From the NCBI GenBank assembly GCA_017561935.1, contig JAFZBE010000026.1:30669-94668 (forward strand): DNA of 64,000 bases, read 5' to 3'. The notes under the pieces were generated by a model, which had not been told where the DNA came from, did not search any database, and worked only from the letters and a program-made list of their open reading frames with translations. The position numbers and the translations under genes are program-made. This stretch comes from Bacteroidales bacterium (GTDB lineage: Bacteria; Bacteroidota; Bacteroidia; Bacteroidales; UBA3663). Shown here one piece after another: positions 6,605-15,441 of this stretch (position 1 is its first letter; each line of letters begins with the position of its first letter).

Positions 6605-9301
6605 ATGATACGTAAATTCACGATACTGCTCCTCCTCGTAATGTCTTTTGCGGGCATCACTTTGGCCCAGGAGCTTCCCAACGACACCATCTATCACCCG
6701 ACGGTCAACCAAACCGCGCAGTCGGGGAAGAAATATACCATCCGTGGCATTGAGGTCACCGGCGCCGACAACTACGAGGATTATGTCCTCATCGGATTCT
6801 CGGGTCTCTCTATCGGGCAGACCATCACCGTGCCTGGCGACGAGGTGACCAACGCTGTGAAGCGTTTCTGGCGCCAAGGTCTCTTCAGCGACGTGACCAT
6901 CACGCTCGAGAAAGTGTATGAGAACGACTGCTGGCTAAAGATTGCCTTGACTCCACGTCCGCGCATCGCCAACATCGAATACGATGGTGTCAAGAAGTCC
7001 GAACGTGAAGACCTCGACGCACAGATCGGTGTGGCCAAGGGCAGCCAAGTGACTCCCAACATCATCGACCGAGCAAAGACCATCATCAAACGCTACTATG
7101 ATGGCAAGGGTTATCAGAATGCCGATGTCGAGATCTATCAGCAGGACGACTCCACGCTGCAGAACATGGTGAACCTCACCATCTATGTCGATAAGCACGA
7201 GAAGGTGAAGATCAAGAACCTCGTAATCAACGGCCTCGGCACCTGGGACAGCATCGGCCACAAGAAACTGCTCCCTCTTAAGAAGAACTACATGACCTAC
7301 CGCAAGGCGAATGCAGCGCTCAAGAAGACCAACGCCGTGAACAAATGGTACAACGCATTCCGTGCCAAGAAGTTCGTGCCTGAGACCTACAAGGAGGACA
7401 AGCAGAAGCTCATCGACAAGTTCCACGAGCTGGGCTATCGCGATGCACGTATCCTGAGCGACAAGCAGGAACAGTATGATGCCAAGCACATCAACCTCAC
7501 CATCGATGTCGAGGAGGGACAGAAATACTACATCCGTCACATGTCGGTGGTTGGCAACACCGTCGAAACGGAACAACGTCTGCTCGCCTTCCTTCAGTTG
7601 GAGCGAGGCGATGTCTATAACCAGAAGAAGATCAAGAAACGCATCGACGAGGATGAGGATGGCATCGGCACCCTCTACATGGACCAAGGCTACCTCTTCT
7701 TCCACATGGACCCCATTGAGGTGAACATCGAAGGTGACTCGGTGGATCTGGAATTCCGCGTCGTCGAAGGTCCTCCGGCCCACATCAACAAAGTGGTCAT
7801 CAACGGTAACGACCGACTCTATGAGCACGTTATTCGCCGTGAGCTACGCACCCGCCCAGGTGAGCTCTTCTCGAAGACTGACCTCATCCGTTCGGCACGT
7901 GAGTTGGCACAGACAGGACACTTCGACCCAGAGAAGATGAATCCTCGCCCCGTGCCCAACACCGAGGACGGTACTGTAGATATCATCTACGACCTCGAGT
8001 CGAAGGCCAACGACCAGGTGGAGTTCTCGCTCGGCTGGGGTTCCACAGGTCTCATCGGACGCATCTCGCTCAAGTTGACCAACATCTCGATGAAGGACAT
8101 CTTCCATCCTTCACGTTATCACGGCATCTACCCCTCGGGTGAAGGCGAGACGTTCACCCTGTCGGTACAGACCAACGCGCAGTACTATCAGTCGTACTCG
8201 GTGTCGTACATGAACCCCTGGTTCGGAGACAAGCGACCCAATTCGCTCAACCTCTCAATCTATTATTCCCGCCAGTCGGACATCAACTCGCGCTACTATA
8301 GCAATACGTACTATAACAATTACTACAACGGTTATTACGGAGGCTACAGCCCCTATGGCTACGGATATGGCGGGTATGGATATGGCGGCTACGGTTACGG
8401 CTACGGCAACACCGCCTCGTACGAATATGCCATCGACCCCGACAAGTCGATACAGATGATTGGCGCCTCACTGGGCTTCGGCAAGCGTCTGAGCTGGCCC
8501 GACGACTACTTCCAGTTGCAGGCATTGCTCAACTACCACGTCTATATCCTCAAGGACTGGCAGTACTTCCCCGTCTCGAACGGTACGTCGAACAGCCTCT
8601 CCGTCGAAGCTATCCTTTCGCGTAACTCGATCGACAATCCTTACTACACACGTCGTGGTTCGACCTTCACCCTCGATGCCGAGTTGGCTCCACCCTACTC
8701 CCTCTTCCAGGACAAGGAGAAGCTTGCTGCACAGGAGAAGTATTCGCAGGACAAGATGCGCTGGCTGGAGTTCTGGAAGATCAAGTTCTCGACCAAGACT
8801 TTCACCCCCATCATCGGCAACACGCGAACGCTCGTGTTCCACACCCGCTCCGATTTCGGCTTCCTGGGCCACTACAACCCCAACAAGTTGTCGCCCTTCA
8901 ACAGCTATTACATGGGTGGTGACGGCAACTCGTACTACTCGTCGAGCTACATCACCGAGTACATTCCGCTTCGCGGTTACGAGAACGGCTCGCTTACTTC
9001 AAGCTACAACGACGTAGCCACCTGCTATGCTCGCCTTGTTGCCGAATTGCGCTATCCGTTCATGCTCGAAACCTCATCGACCATCTACGGCCTTGTATTT
9101 GCTGAAGCCGGTAACGCTTGGACCGACATCAAGTACTTTAACCCATTCTCGCTGAAACGCTCGTTGGGTGCTGGTGTCCGCATCTTCCTCCCGATGATCG
9201 GCATGTTGGGCATCGACTGGGGTTATGGTTTCGACAACACCTTCGGTTCGTCAAGCAATTCGGGTTCGAACTTCCACTTCGTCATCGGCCAAGAGTTCTA
9301 A
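6605..9301 (+). CDS. bamA: Outer-membrane protein assembly factor BamA
   Basis: An 898-residue Omp85 protein, the central barrel of the BAM machine. After a signal peptide ending near TLAQ there are repeated POTRA domains (to about residue 455; blocks such as KYTIRGIEVTGADNYEDYVLIG and KYYIRHMSVVGNTVETE), then the 16-strand barrel, with the conserved RGYENGS segment on the lid loop and a C-terminal strand ending HFVIGQEF. An unusual Tyr/Gly/Asn-rich insertion at about residues 564-602 interrupts a barrel loop. The three OmpH/Skp chaperone genes follow directly, consistent with shared outer-membrane biogenesis. Confidence 0.96.
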   Translation: MIRKFTILLLLVMSFAGITLAQELPNDTIYHPTVNQTAQSGKKYTIRGIEVTGADNYEDYVLIGFSGLSIGQTITVPGDEVTNAVKRFWRQGLFSDVTITLEKVYENDCWLKIALTPRPRIANIEYDGVKKSEREDLDAQIGVAKGSQVTPNIIDRAKTIIKRYYDGKGYQNADVEIYQQDDSTLQNMVNLTIYVDKHEKVKIKNLVINGLGTWDSIGHKKLLPLKKNYMTYRKANAALKKTNAVNKWYNAFRAKKFVPETYKEDKQKLIDKFHELGYRDARILSDKQEQYDAKHINLTIDVEEGQKYYIRHMSVVGNTVETEQRLLAFLQLERGDVYNQKKIKKRIDEDEDGIGTLYMDQGYLFFHMDPIEVNIEGDSVDLEFRVVEGPPAHINKVVINGNDRLYEHVIRRELRTRPGELFSKTDLIRSARELAQTGHFDPEKMNPRPVPNTEDGTVDIIYDLESKANDQVEFSLGWGSTGLIGRISLKLTNISMKDIFHPSRYHGIYPSGEGETFTLSVQTNAQYYQSYSVSYMNPWFGDKRPNSLNLSIYYSRQSDINSRYYSNTYYNNYYNGYYGGYSPYGYGYGGYGYGGYGYGYGNTASYEYAIDPDKSIQMIGASLGFGKRLSWPDDYFQLQALLNYHVYILKDWQYFPVSNGTSNSLSVEAILSRNSIDNPYYTRRGSTFTLDAELAPPYSLFQDKEKLAAQEKYSQDKMRWLEFWKIKFSTKTFTPIIGNTRTLVFHTRSDFGFLGHYNPNKLSPFNSYYMGGDGNSYYSSSYITEYIPLRGYENGSLTSSYNDVATCYARLVAELRYPFMLETSSTIYGLVFAEAGNAWTDIKYFNPFSLKRSLGAGVRIFLPMIGMLGIDWGYGFDNTFGSSSNSGSNFHFVIGQEF

Positions 9302-9390
9302 ATGCTCCCGCCTATTGCTAAAAGATTTAAACTTCATCATTTTTGTAAAGTCTTATAAGCAAAAAACAACTTTAAATTACCTTTTGCTAT

Positions 9391-9900
9391 ATGAAGAAAA
9401 TCATCATCGCATGCGTTGTCGCCCTCTTGGGCAGCGTGAATGCCTTTGCACAGAAGTATGCACTTATCGACATGGATTATATCCTGAAGCAGATCCCCCA
9501 GTACGAAATGGCTAACGAGCAGCTCAACCAGATCAGCAAGCGCTGGCAGGCCGAGGTTGAGACATTGGCTTCTGAAGCTGAACAGATGTACAAGCAGTAT
9601 GAGGCCGACATGGTCTATTTAACCCAGGAGCAGAAGATCCAGCGCGAGAACGACATCCTCGCCAAGGAGAAGGAGGTACAGGACCTGCGCCTCAAGTACT
9701 TTGGTCCCGAAGGTGAACTTTATCAGAAACGCAACAGCCTGGTAGGACATATCCAGGATGATATCTACAACGCCGTGAAGGAGATTGCTGAGAAGAACAG
9801 TTTCTCGATGGTCATCGACCGCGCTTCGGCCGAAAGCATCATCTATGCAAGCCCGAAAGTAGATATCTCGAAGGAGGTGTTGCAGAAGATGGGATATTAG
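9391..9900 (+). CDS. OmpH/Skp-like periplasmic chaperone, copy 1
   Basis: A 169-residue OmpH-family protein. The signal peptide ends at AFAQ. The mature part begins KYALIDMDYILKQIPQYEMA, the typical start of the Skp beta core, continues in a long charged coiled coil (about 50-125) and returns to the core with SMVIDRASAESIIYASPKVDIS. Skp trimers hold unfolded outer-membrane proteins in the periplasm for the BAM machine, so placement right after bamA fits. It is the first of three tandem relatives, separated by 49 bases from the second. Confidence 0.9.
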   Translation: MKKIIIACVVALLGSVNAFAQKYALIDMDYILKQIPQYEMANEQLNQISKRWQAEVETLASEAEQMYKQYEADMVYLTQEQKIQRENDILAKEKEVQDLRLKYFGPEGELYQKRNSLVGHIQDDIYNAVKEIAEKNSFSMVIDRASAESIIYASPKVDISKEVLQKMGY

Positions 9901-9949
9901 AAAACAATCTACAGAAATCTATAAAACAAACAAAACAAACACCAAAACT

Positions 9950-10456
9950 ATGTTCAAAAAACTCTTTGTAGCAGCCATCGTTGCTGCCGCAAGCATCACT
10001 TCTTATGCTCAGACCCTCAAGATTGGTACCGTCAACCTCGACGAAGTAATGCAGGCTATGCCCGAAACTTCGGTGCTCGAGAAGGAATTGGCCGATCGCA
10101 CCACCAAGTTCCAGACTCAGGCCAAGAGCATGCAGGACGAGTTCCAGACCAAGTACCAGGCTTACGTTGAGCAGGCTGACACGCTTGATGATTTGACACG
10201 TGGCGTCCGTGAGGATGAGCTCCGTTCACTCCAGCAGCGTGCTGAGCAGTATCAGCAGAGCGCTTACCAGCAGATTACTCAGTATCGTGAGCAGCAGCTT
10301 GGCATGATCCAGGAGAAGCTCTTCAAGGCTGTGAAGACCGTGGGCGACCGCGAGAAGTTCCTCGCCGTATTCCCCATTAACGATGCCACCTATTTCTCGG
10401 CTTCTCAAACTACCGATGTGACGGCTCTCGTCAAGTCTGAACTCGGCATCAAGTAA
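9950..10456 (+). CDS. OmpH/Skp-like periplasmic chaperone, copy 2
   Basis: A 168-residue paralogue with signal peptide MFKKLFVAAIVAAASITSYA and core start LKIGTVNLDEVMQAMPETSV. The middle is a Gln/Glu-rich coiled coil and the end FPINDATYFSASQTTDVTALVKSELGIK closes the core. The final segment DVTALVKSELG is shared with copy 3 (DVFPLVKAELG), so these two are the closest pair. Role as for other Skp proteins: periplasmic holding of outer-membrane clients. Confidence 0.9.
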   Translation: MFKKLFVAAIVAAASITSYAQTLKIGTVNLDEVMQAMPETSVLEKELADRTTKFQTQAKSMQDEFQTKYQAYVEQADTLDDLTRGVREDELRSLQQRAEQYQQSAYQQITQYREQQLGMIQEKLFKAVKTVGDREKFLAVFPINDATYFSASQTTDVTALVKSELGIK

Positions 10457-10467
10457 TAATTCCTCCT

Positions 10468-10989
10468 ATGAAGCACTTCCTTGCATGCTGTTTTTTGTCC
10501 GTCCTCATCGCTTTCGGGCTGAATGCACAGACCGAACGGACGGTGCCCAAGTTCGGCAACATCGACATGGCCCAGCTTTTCAGGCTTATGCCCGAGAGCA
10601 AGGCCATCGAGAATGAACTCGAGCAAATCAAGATCGCCTATGACAACGAGATACAGAAGATGGGCGAAGATTATCAGATCAAGGTAAGTGACTTCGTGGC
10701 TGTACAGCAGACGCTCGACCCCAACATTGCCGAGGCTCGTGCTCAGGAGATTGAGCAGTTGCAGCAACGCATCCAACAGTTCCGCGAGAAGGCAGCACAG
10801 AGTCTTCGCGAACAACGTGAGGCCAAGACTGCCCCGCTCATCGAACGCGTCTCGCAGGCTATTCAAGCTGTAGGCGAAAAGTACGGCTACACCTATATCT
10901 TCGACCTCAAGCAAGCAGGTATCATGTACTTCTCTCCCGAGCAGTGCGATGATGTCTTCCCGCTTGTAAAGGCCGAGTTGGGATTCTAA
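10468..10989 (+). CDS. OmpH/Skp-like periplasmic chaperone, copy 3
   Basis: A 173-residue third paralogue starting 11 bases after copy 2, with a signal peptide ending near LNAQ, core start VPKFGNIDMAQLFRLMPESK, a coiled-coil middle and the ending MYFSPEQCDDVFPLVKAELGF. It is the last gene of the envelope operon; a strong hairpin follows 17 bases later. Three consecutive copies suggest hetero-oligomers or client specialisation, which is inference. Confidence 0.9.
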   Translation: MKHFLACCFLSVLIAFGLNAQTERTVPKFGNIDMAQLFRLMPESKAIENELEQIKIAYDNEIQKMGEDYQIKVSDFVAVQQTLDPNIAEARAQEIEQLQQRIQQFREKAAQSLREQREAKTAPLIERVSQAIQAVGEKYGYTYIFDLKQAGIMYFSPEQCDDVFPLVKAELGF

Positions 10990-11005
10990 ATGACGAACAA
11001 TTGAC

Positions 11006-11038
11006 AACAGAGGGTGCGGCGATGCCGCACCCTCTGTT
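11006..11038. terminator. Bidirectional intrinsic terminator
   Basis: A perfect 15-bp stem (11006-11020 with 11024-11038) and a 3-base loop lies between convergent operons and is followed by a T-rich stretch on the plus strand (TTATTTCTTCTCTT). Its right edge overlaps the stop codon of the minus-strand adaptor gene. Confidence 0.9.
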
Positions 11039-12149
11039 ATTTCTTCTCTTCATTTATCTCATTGCCTCTAAGCTTCATATCGCCGGTGACGCCATCCTTC
11101 ACCTCGATATAGAGGCCATCGCTCAGACCGACGCTGACGGGGATACGTTCGAACTTCTGAGGCGTGACCTTTTCGCCCGACGTGAGACGATAGACATAGG
11201 TCGAATCGCCCTCGAACTCTATGGCCGTCTCCTGTATCGAAAGCACCTGACTGCGATGCTCGAATTCAATCTTCGCATTGGCGCTGTAACCGGCACGAAC
11301 CACAAGAGTGTCGGGTATCTGGGCTGCGGCCTTGATCTCGAAGAGGATGGCGCCATTGCTTTCCATTCCCTTTGGCGAGATATACTCAAGGGTGGCGGGT
11401 AGCGTCACGCCCTGGATGGCACCGATGGTGAGGTCGATGTGCATGCCCTGACGCAGACGTCCCACTTCGGTCTCGTCGATGTTGCCACGGAAGATGATAT
11501 TACCCATGTCGGCCACCGTAGCCACCGTAGTACCTTCGTTGAACGAGTTCGCATTGATGACCGAAGTACCAATCTTGACAGGCACTTCAAGGATTGTGCC
11601 CGAGATGGTGCTTCGAACGATGGTCGTGTTGATCTTGCCCGAACGTTTGCTGATGCCATTGGTCACAATGTCGAGCTGGTCCTGAGCGGCATGACGTGCT
11701 TCGATGGCCTTGTCGAGTGCATTCTTGCTCTTCTCAAAATCCTCGTGCGAAACGAGTCCCTTCTCATGAAGGGTTTCGAGGCGCGCATGTTCACGTTGTG
11801 TCTCCTCAAGCGTCAGCTGCGCGGTACGCACATTGCTCTGCGCGCTGTTGAGCTGAGACATGTCGGGGATTACGGCGACCTTGGCTATCGGATCGTCCTG
11901 CTTCACCTTGTTGCCTGCTTCGACATACAGTTCGGTGATGATACCCTGAATCTGCGGTTTGATGTTCACCTCGTCACGCGGTTCTACCTTGCCGCTGGCA
12001 ACACTCGTCTTTACGATGTCGCGCACTTCGGGTACCAGCACTTCATAGACGCGCTGCTTGGGCTGTGCCTGTCGATAGAGGTAATAAAAAGTGTAAAGGA
12101 CAAACAGTCCGATCACGCACCAAATTGCAACATTAATGTACTTCTTCAT
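11037..12149 (-). CDS. MacA/HlyD-family periplasmic adaptor of an ABC efflux pump
   Basis: A 370-residue membrane-fusion protein. It has an N-terminal membrane anchor (about 8-25), a lipoyl/barrel-sandwich half starting KPQIQGIITELYVEAGNKVKQ, a coiled-coil hairpin (about 110-165, rich in Glu/Gln/Arg), the returning half SGTILEVPVKIG and beta-barrel and membrane-proximal domains. Such adaptors connect a MacB-type ABC permease with an outer-membrane channel. It is the last gene of a four-gene operon behind the ATPase and two permeases. No TolC-like channel is encoded here. The transported substrate cannot be inferred. Confidence 0.9.
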   Translation of the reverse strand: MKKYINVAIWCVIGLFVLYTFYYLYRQAQPKQRVYEVLVPEVRDIVKTSVASGKVEPRDEVNIKPQIQGIITELYVEAGNKVKQDDPIAKVAVIPDMSQLNSAQSNVRTAQLTLEETQREHARLETLHEKGLVSHEDFEKSKNALDKAIEARHAAQDQLDIVTNGISKRSGKINTTIVRSTISGTILEVPVKIGTSVINANSFNEGTTVATVADMGNIIFRGNIDETEVGRLRQGMHIDLTIGAIQGVTLPATLEYISPKGMESNGAILFEIKAAAQIPDTLVVRAGYSANAKIEFEHRSQVLSIQETAIEFEGDSTYVYRLTSGEKVTPQKFERIPVSVGLSDGLYIEVKDGVTGDMKLRGNEINEEKK

Positions 12150-12177
12150 ATTTATATTGTTTATCTTTTTCTTCCAA

Positions 12178-13428
12178 CTACTCCTCTCTCAAAGCCTCAA
12201 TGGCCTTGATCTTCATGGCACGGCGAGCAGGCATCCAGCCAGCCAACAAGCCGCCGAGCACGATGACACACGTGGCGGCCAAGGCCACCGAAAAACTTAT
12301 CTGTGGATTTCCCAAAGGATAATCCTCCAGGGGATTGGCTTCGATGATCTTTCCTGCCAGTCTCAAAAGCCACACTCCCGTCATAAGGCCTACGATGCCT
12401 GCCGAAGCCGTCAACACAAGGCTTTCGGCCAGAATCTGACGAACGATGGTCTGCGGCTTGGCACCCAGGGCTCTGCGGATACCAATCTCCTGCGTGCGTT
12501 CCTTTACCGTTACCAGCATGATGTTCGAGATACCGATCAGACCCGCCAGGAGCGAACCGCATCCCACAATCCAAAGCAGGATATCCAAACCTCGGAAAAG
12601 CAGCTTGAAGGCGGTGACCAGATCGGAAAGGTCGATGCAGAAGAGTGCACTCTTATCGTCGGGATGCACGTAATGATGCTCTTTGATGATGCTAAGCACC
12701 TGCTCCTGCCGTTCGCTGACCGGGAACTCGTCCTTCAGCGTGATGCAGCATAAGTCAATCTGGTCGCCCTTATTATACATCAGCTGCTCGGCATTAATGG
12801 GAAGGAGTATCGAACGGTCCAGGTCAGTACCTATCGAAATCAGATTCGAGAGCTTCTTGGCCACACCCACAATAGCACAATAGATACCACCCACCTGCAC
12901 CATCTGTCCGCAAGGATCACCTCCTCCCGGGAAGAGGGTCTCATAGACCTGTCGTCCGATAACGCAGACTTTGCGACGTTCCCGTTGATCGACCTCGTTC
13001 AAATATCGCCCGTAAATCATCTGTGTCGGCAACACATGATAGTAGCTGGGCGTCGTGCCCACCACCGAGGCATCGAAGTTGTATTCTCCTACATTGGCCT
13101 TGCGTGTTCCCGCAAAGTTGAGAGGTGTCATATACCTGATCTGTTCGGGTAAGCCATGCCGCACGAGCTCCATGTCGGTGTTCTCGAGGGTAATGCGGCG
13201 ATCACGCCCGAACCCCTTGTACGAAATCGACGTGCGCTGGCCCAACACAAACAACGTGTTGCTAGGAACACTCTTGATACCCTCCATCAGTCCTCCCGTG
13301 ATGCTCGCACCGAAGCCAAGCAACAGTATCAGCATCAGCAGCCCCCAGAAGACACCGAAGGCCGTCATCAGCGAACGCCACTTGTTGCGGCTGATTGTCT
13401 GCCATATCTCTTGCCAAAGTTCCTCCAT
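12178..13428 (-). CDS. MacB-type ABC transporter permease, second
   Basis: A 416-residue FtsX/MacB-family permease with an N-terminal membrane segment (LMTAFGVFWGLLMLILLLGFG), a large periplasmic MacB_PCD domain (about 50-280) and a C-terminal FtsX domain of three membrane helices containing the conserved VKERTQEIGIRRALGAKP coupling motif. It ends AGWMPARRAMKIKAIEALREE, a family hallmark. It starts 1 base after the stop of the first permease; the pair likely forms a heterodimer with the ATPase. Confidence 0.92.
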   Translation of the reverse strand: MEELWQEIWQTISRNKWRSLMTAFGVFWGLLMLILLLGFGASITGGLMEGIKSVPSNTLFVLGQRTSISYKGFGRDRRITLENTDMELVRHGLPEQIRYMTPLNFAGTRKANVGEYNFDASVVGTTPSYYHVLPTQMIYGRYLNEVDQRERRKVCVIGRQVYETLFPGGGDPCGQMVQVGGIYCAIVGVAKKLSNLISIGTDLDRSILLPINAEQLMYNKGDQIDLCCITLKDEFPVSERQEQVLSIIKEHHYVHPDDKSALFCIDLSDLVTAFKLLFRGLDILLWIVGCGSLLAGLIGISNIMLVTVKERTQEIGIRRALGAKPQTIVRQILAESLVLTASAGIVGLMTGVWLLRLAGKIIEANPLEDYPLGNPQISFSVALAATCVIVLGGLLAGWMPARRAMKIKAIEALREE

Positions 13429-13429
13429 A

Positions 13430-14671
13430 CTAATTTGCTGCCAATGCTTCTACAGGTTTGATACTTACTGCCCTCTTTGCTGGAATATACCCCGCTATCA
13501 CGCCGGCAATCACCATGACCAAGGTTGCCATTACAACCGTAAGGAGATCCACTGTTGGATCCTTGAACATCTGTGCCCCATCACCTCCACCTAACTTGAG
13601 CATGGTGTCAACAAGTTTGGTCAATAGGGTACCCACCAGCATGCCAAGATAGCCGAAGACCAGGGCGATGGCAACCGACTCAAGCAATACCAACGACACA
13701 ATCTGCCAAGGTCGTGCACCCAAAGCCTTGCGGATACCAAACTCACGGGTGCGCTCACGCACCGTGATGAGCATAATATTCGAGATGCCTGTCACACCCG
13801 CTATCAGTGTAGCAATGCCGATCAGCCAGATGAACAGCGTGATATAGCGCAGGATTCTCATTGTCTGAAGGTAGTCCTCGTACGTGTTCCACACCCAATA
13901 GGCATTCCTGTCCTCGGGGTCGAAGCGCTTGGAGGCCGACAACGCAGTCTTCAGAGCCTTGTTGAATTCCTCGTTGGCTTCGGGTGTCTCAAGGTTCTTC
14001 ACCACAAAGGTTATGCTCGAGAAGTGCCCGTCAGGCTTGTAGATGGTGCCCACAGTCGTGATGGGCGACAGTATTTCTGTTACTCCCTCTCTCGGTGCCT
14101 TGTATATGCCCACAATCTGGAACGGGATGTCGTAGAGGTTGATCCATTCGCCCAAGTGAGGTTCCTCATCGGCAAAAAGTTCCTCACTGGTCTTCGCTGT
14201 GATCATGCACACCTTGCGGTTGTCACGCAGGTCCATCTCGTTCAATCCGCGACCATGCACCACCTTATATCCGTTCGATGCAATATATTCAGGATAGACA
14301 CCCATAAGTGACGTAGTGGTGTAGAGCAGACCATACGATGCACGTACAGAAGCCTCGTACGACGGCTGTGCATCGACAATCTGGTTCGGAAACCGGTTGC
14401 GCAGCAGCTGCAGGTCCTCGCTGTCGAGGTACATCTCCCTATATCTGCGCAGTCCCTCATAGCTCTGTGACGTCCATCCTGGGTTGATTGACACCGTATT
14501 GATGGCCTGCGACGCGAAAGCGTCCTCCATGCCGTGCAACAAACCATTGCCGGCACCCAGCAGCACAATGAGCATGAAGATGCCCCAGGCGATGCTGAAT
14601 CCCGTCAAGGCGATGCGCAGCTTGTTGCGGCTCATCGAGACGTATATCTCTTCAATCTGGTCAGTAATCAT
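13430..14671 (-). CDS. MacB-type ABC transporter permease, first
   Basis: A 413-residue paralogue of the next gene: N-terminal membrane segment (IALTGFSIAWGIFMLIVLLGAG), periplasmic MacB_PCD domain and C-terminal FtsX domain with VRERTREFGIRKALGARP and the ending AGYIPAKRAVSIKPVEALAAN. Its start overlaps the ATPase stop by 4 bases (ATGA), a sign of translational coupling. Together with the ATPase and HlyD-type adaptor it forms a tripartite-type exporter module. Confidence 0.92.
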   Translation of the reverse strand: MITDQIEEIYVSMSRNKLRIALTGFSIAWGIFMLIVLLGAGNGLLHGMEDAFASQAINTVSINPGWTSQSYEGLRRYREMYLDSEDLQLLRNRFPNQIVDAQPSYEASVRASYGLLYTTTSLMGVYPEYIASNGYKVVHGRGLNEMDLRDNRKVCMITAKTSEELFADEEPHLGEWINLYDIPFQIVGIYKAPREGVTEILSPITTVGTIYKPDGHFSSITFVVKNLETPEANEEFNKALKTALSASKRFDPEDRNAYWVWNTYEDYLQTMRILRYITLFIWLIGIATLIAGVTGISNIMLITVRERTREFGIRKALGARPWQIVSLVLLESVAIALVFGYLGMLVGTLLTKLVDTMLKLGGGDGAQMFKDPTVDLLTVVMATLVMVIAGVIAGYIPAKRAVSIKPVEALAAN

Positions 14672-15345
14672 TTTTGTCGCACGTCACTTGAAATCTGCCC
14701 ATCCAGGATGTTGATGATGCGGTCGGTAGCATTGGCGATGTCACGTTCGTGGGTCACGATGATCACCGTCTTGCCCTCCTCCCGATTTACCTGCTTCAGC
14801 AAGTCCATCACTTCGAGTGTCGTCTTCGAGTCGAGGGCACCCGTTGGCTCATCGGCCAGGATGATCTTCGGGTTGGCTATCAGCGCACGGGCGATAGCCA
14901 CACGTTGCTTTTGTCCACCCGACATCTCGCTCGGATAATGGTCAGCCCACTCGCGCAGTCCCATCTTCTCGAGGTATTCCAGTGCCATTTCATTGCGCTT
15001 ACGCCGTCCTACTCCTTTATAATATAATGGCAGGGCGACATTCTCCATGGCATTCTTGAAACTGATGAGATTGAATGACTGGAATACGAAGCCAATCATC
15101 TGGTTGCGCAGTTCGGCGGCACGCGTTTCGCTGAGGCCACGGATGAGGGTGCCATCGAGTGTATATGTTCCCTCATCGTAGTCGTCGAGGATACCCAAGA
15201 TGTTCAAAAGCGTAGATTTGCCCGAACCCGAGGCGCCCATGATGCTGACAAGCTCACCTGCATCTATGTTAAGATCGATGCCTTTGAGCACATGGAGAGG
15301 GGTTGCAGATTGGTAAGTCTTATGAATATTCTGAAGACGTATCAT
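14668..15345 (-). CDS. MacB/LolD-type ABC transporter ATP-binding protein
   Basis: A 225-residue cytosolic ATPase with Walker A GASGSGKST, signature SGGQKQRVAIARAL, Walker B IILADEPTGALD and H-loop IIVTHERD. The start MIRLQNIHKTY is used; an upstream extension to 15396 lies beyond the promoter -7 box and is rejected. It is first in the operon ATPase, permease, permease, adaptor. MacB-like exporters carry antibiotics, peptides, lipoproteins or toxins; the substrate is unknown. Confidence 0.94.
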   Translation of the reverse strand: MIRLQNIHKTYQSATPLHVLKGIDLNIDAGELVSIMGASGSGKSTLLNILGILDDYDEGTYTLDGTLIRGLSETRAAELRNQMIGFVFQSFNLISFKNAMENVALPLYYKGVGRRKRNEMALEYLEKMGLREWADHYPSEMSGGQKQRVAIARALIANPKIILADEPTGALDSKTTLEVMDLLKQVNREEGKTVIIVTHERDIANATDRIINILDGQISSDVRQK

Positions 15346-15369
15346 TAAAAAATCGATATTATGACGGTG

Positions 15370-15401
15370 CAAAGATAGCAGATTATCCCATTCCAACCAA
15401 A
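15370..15401 (-). promoter_or_regulatory. Promoter of the MacAB-type operon
   Basis: On the minus strand TTTG (15398-15401), 20 bases, TATCTTTG (15370-15377): full match to the Bacteroidetes primary promoter. Transcription would start about 20 bases before the ATPase ATG. Confidence 0.8.
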
Positions 15402-15441
15402 AATACTGAGTTAAAAAAAGTTGTTAAGTCCACGAAAATGC

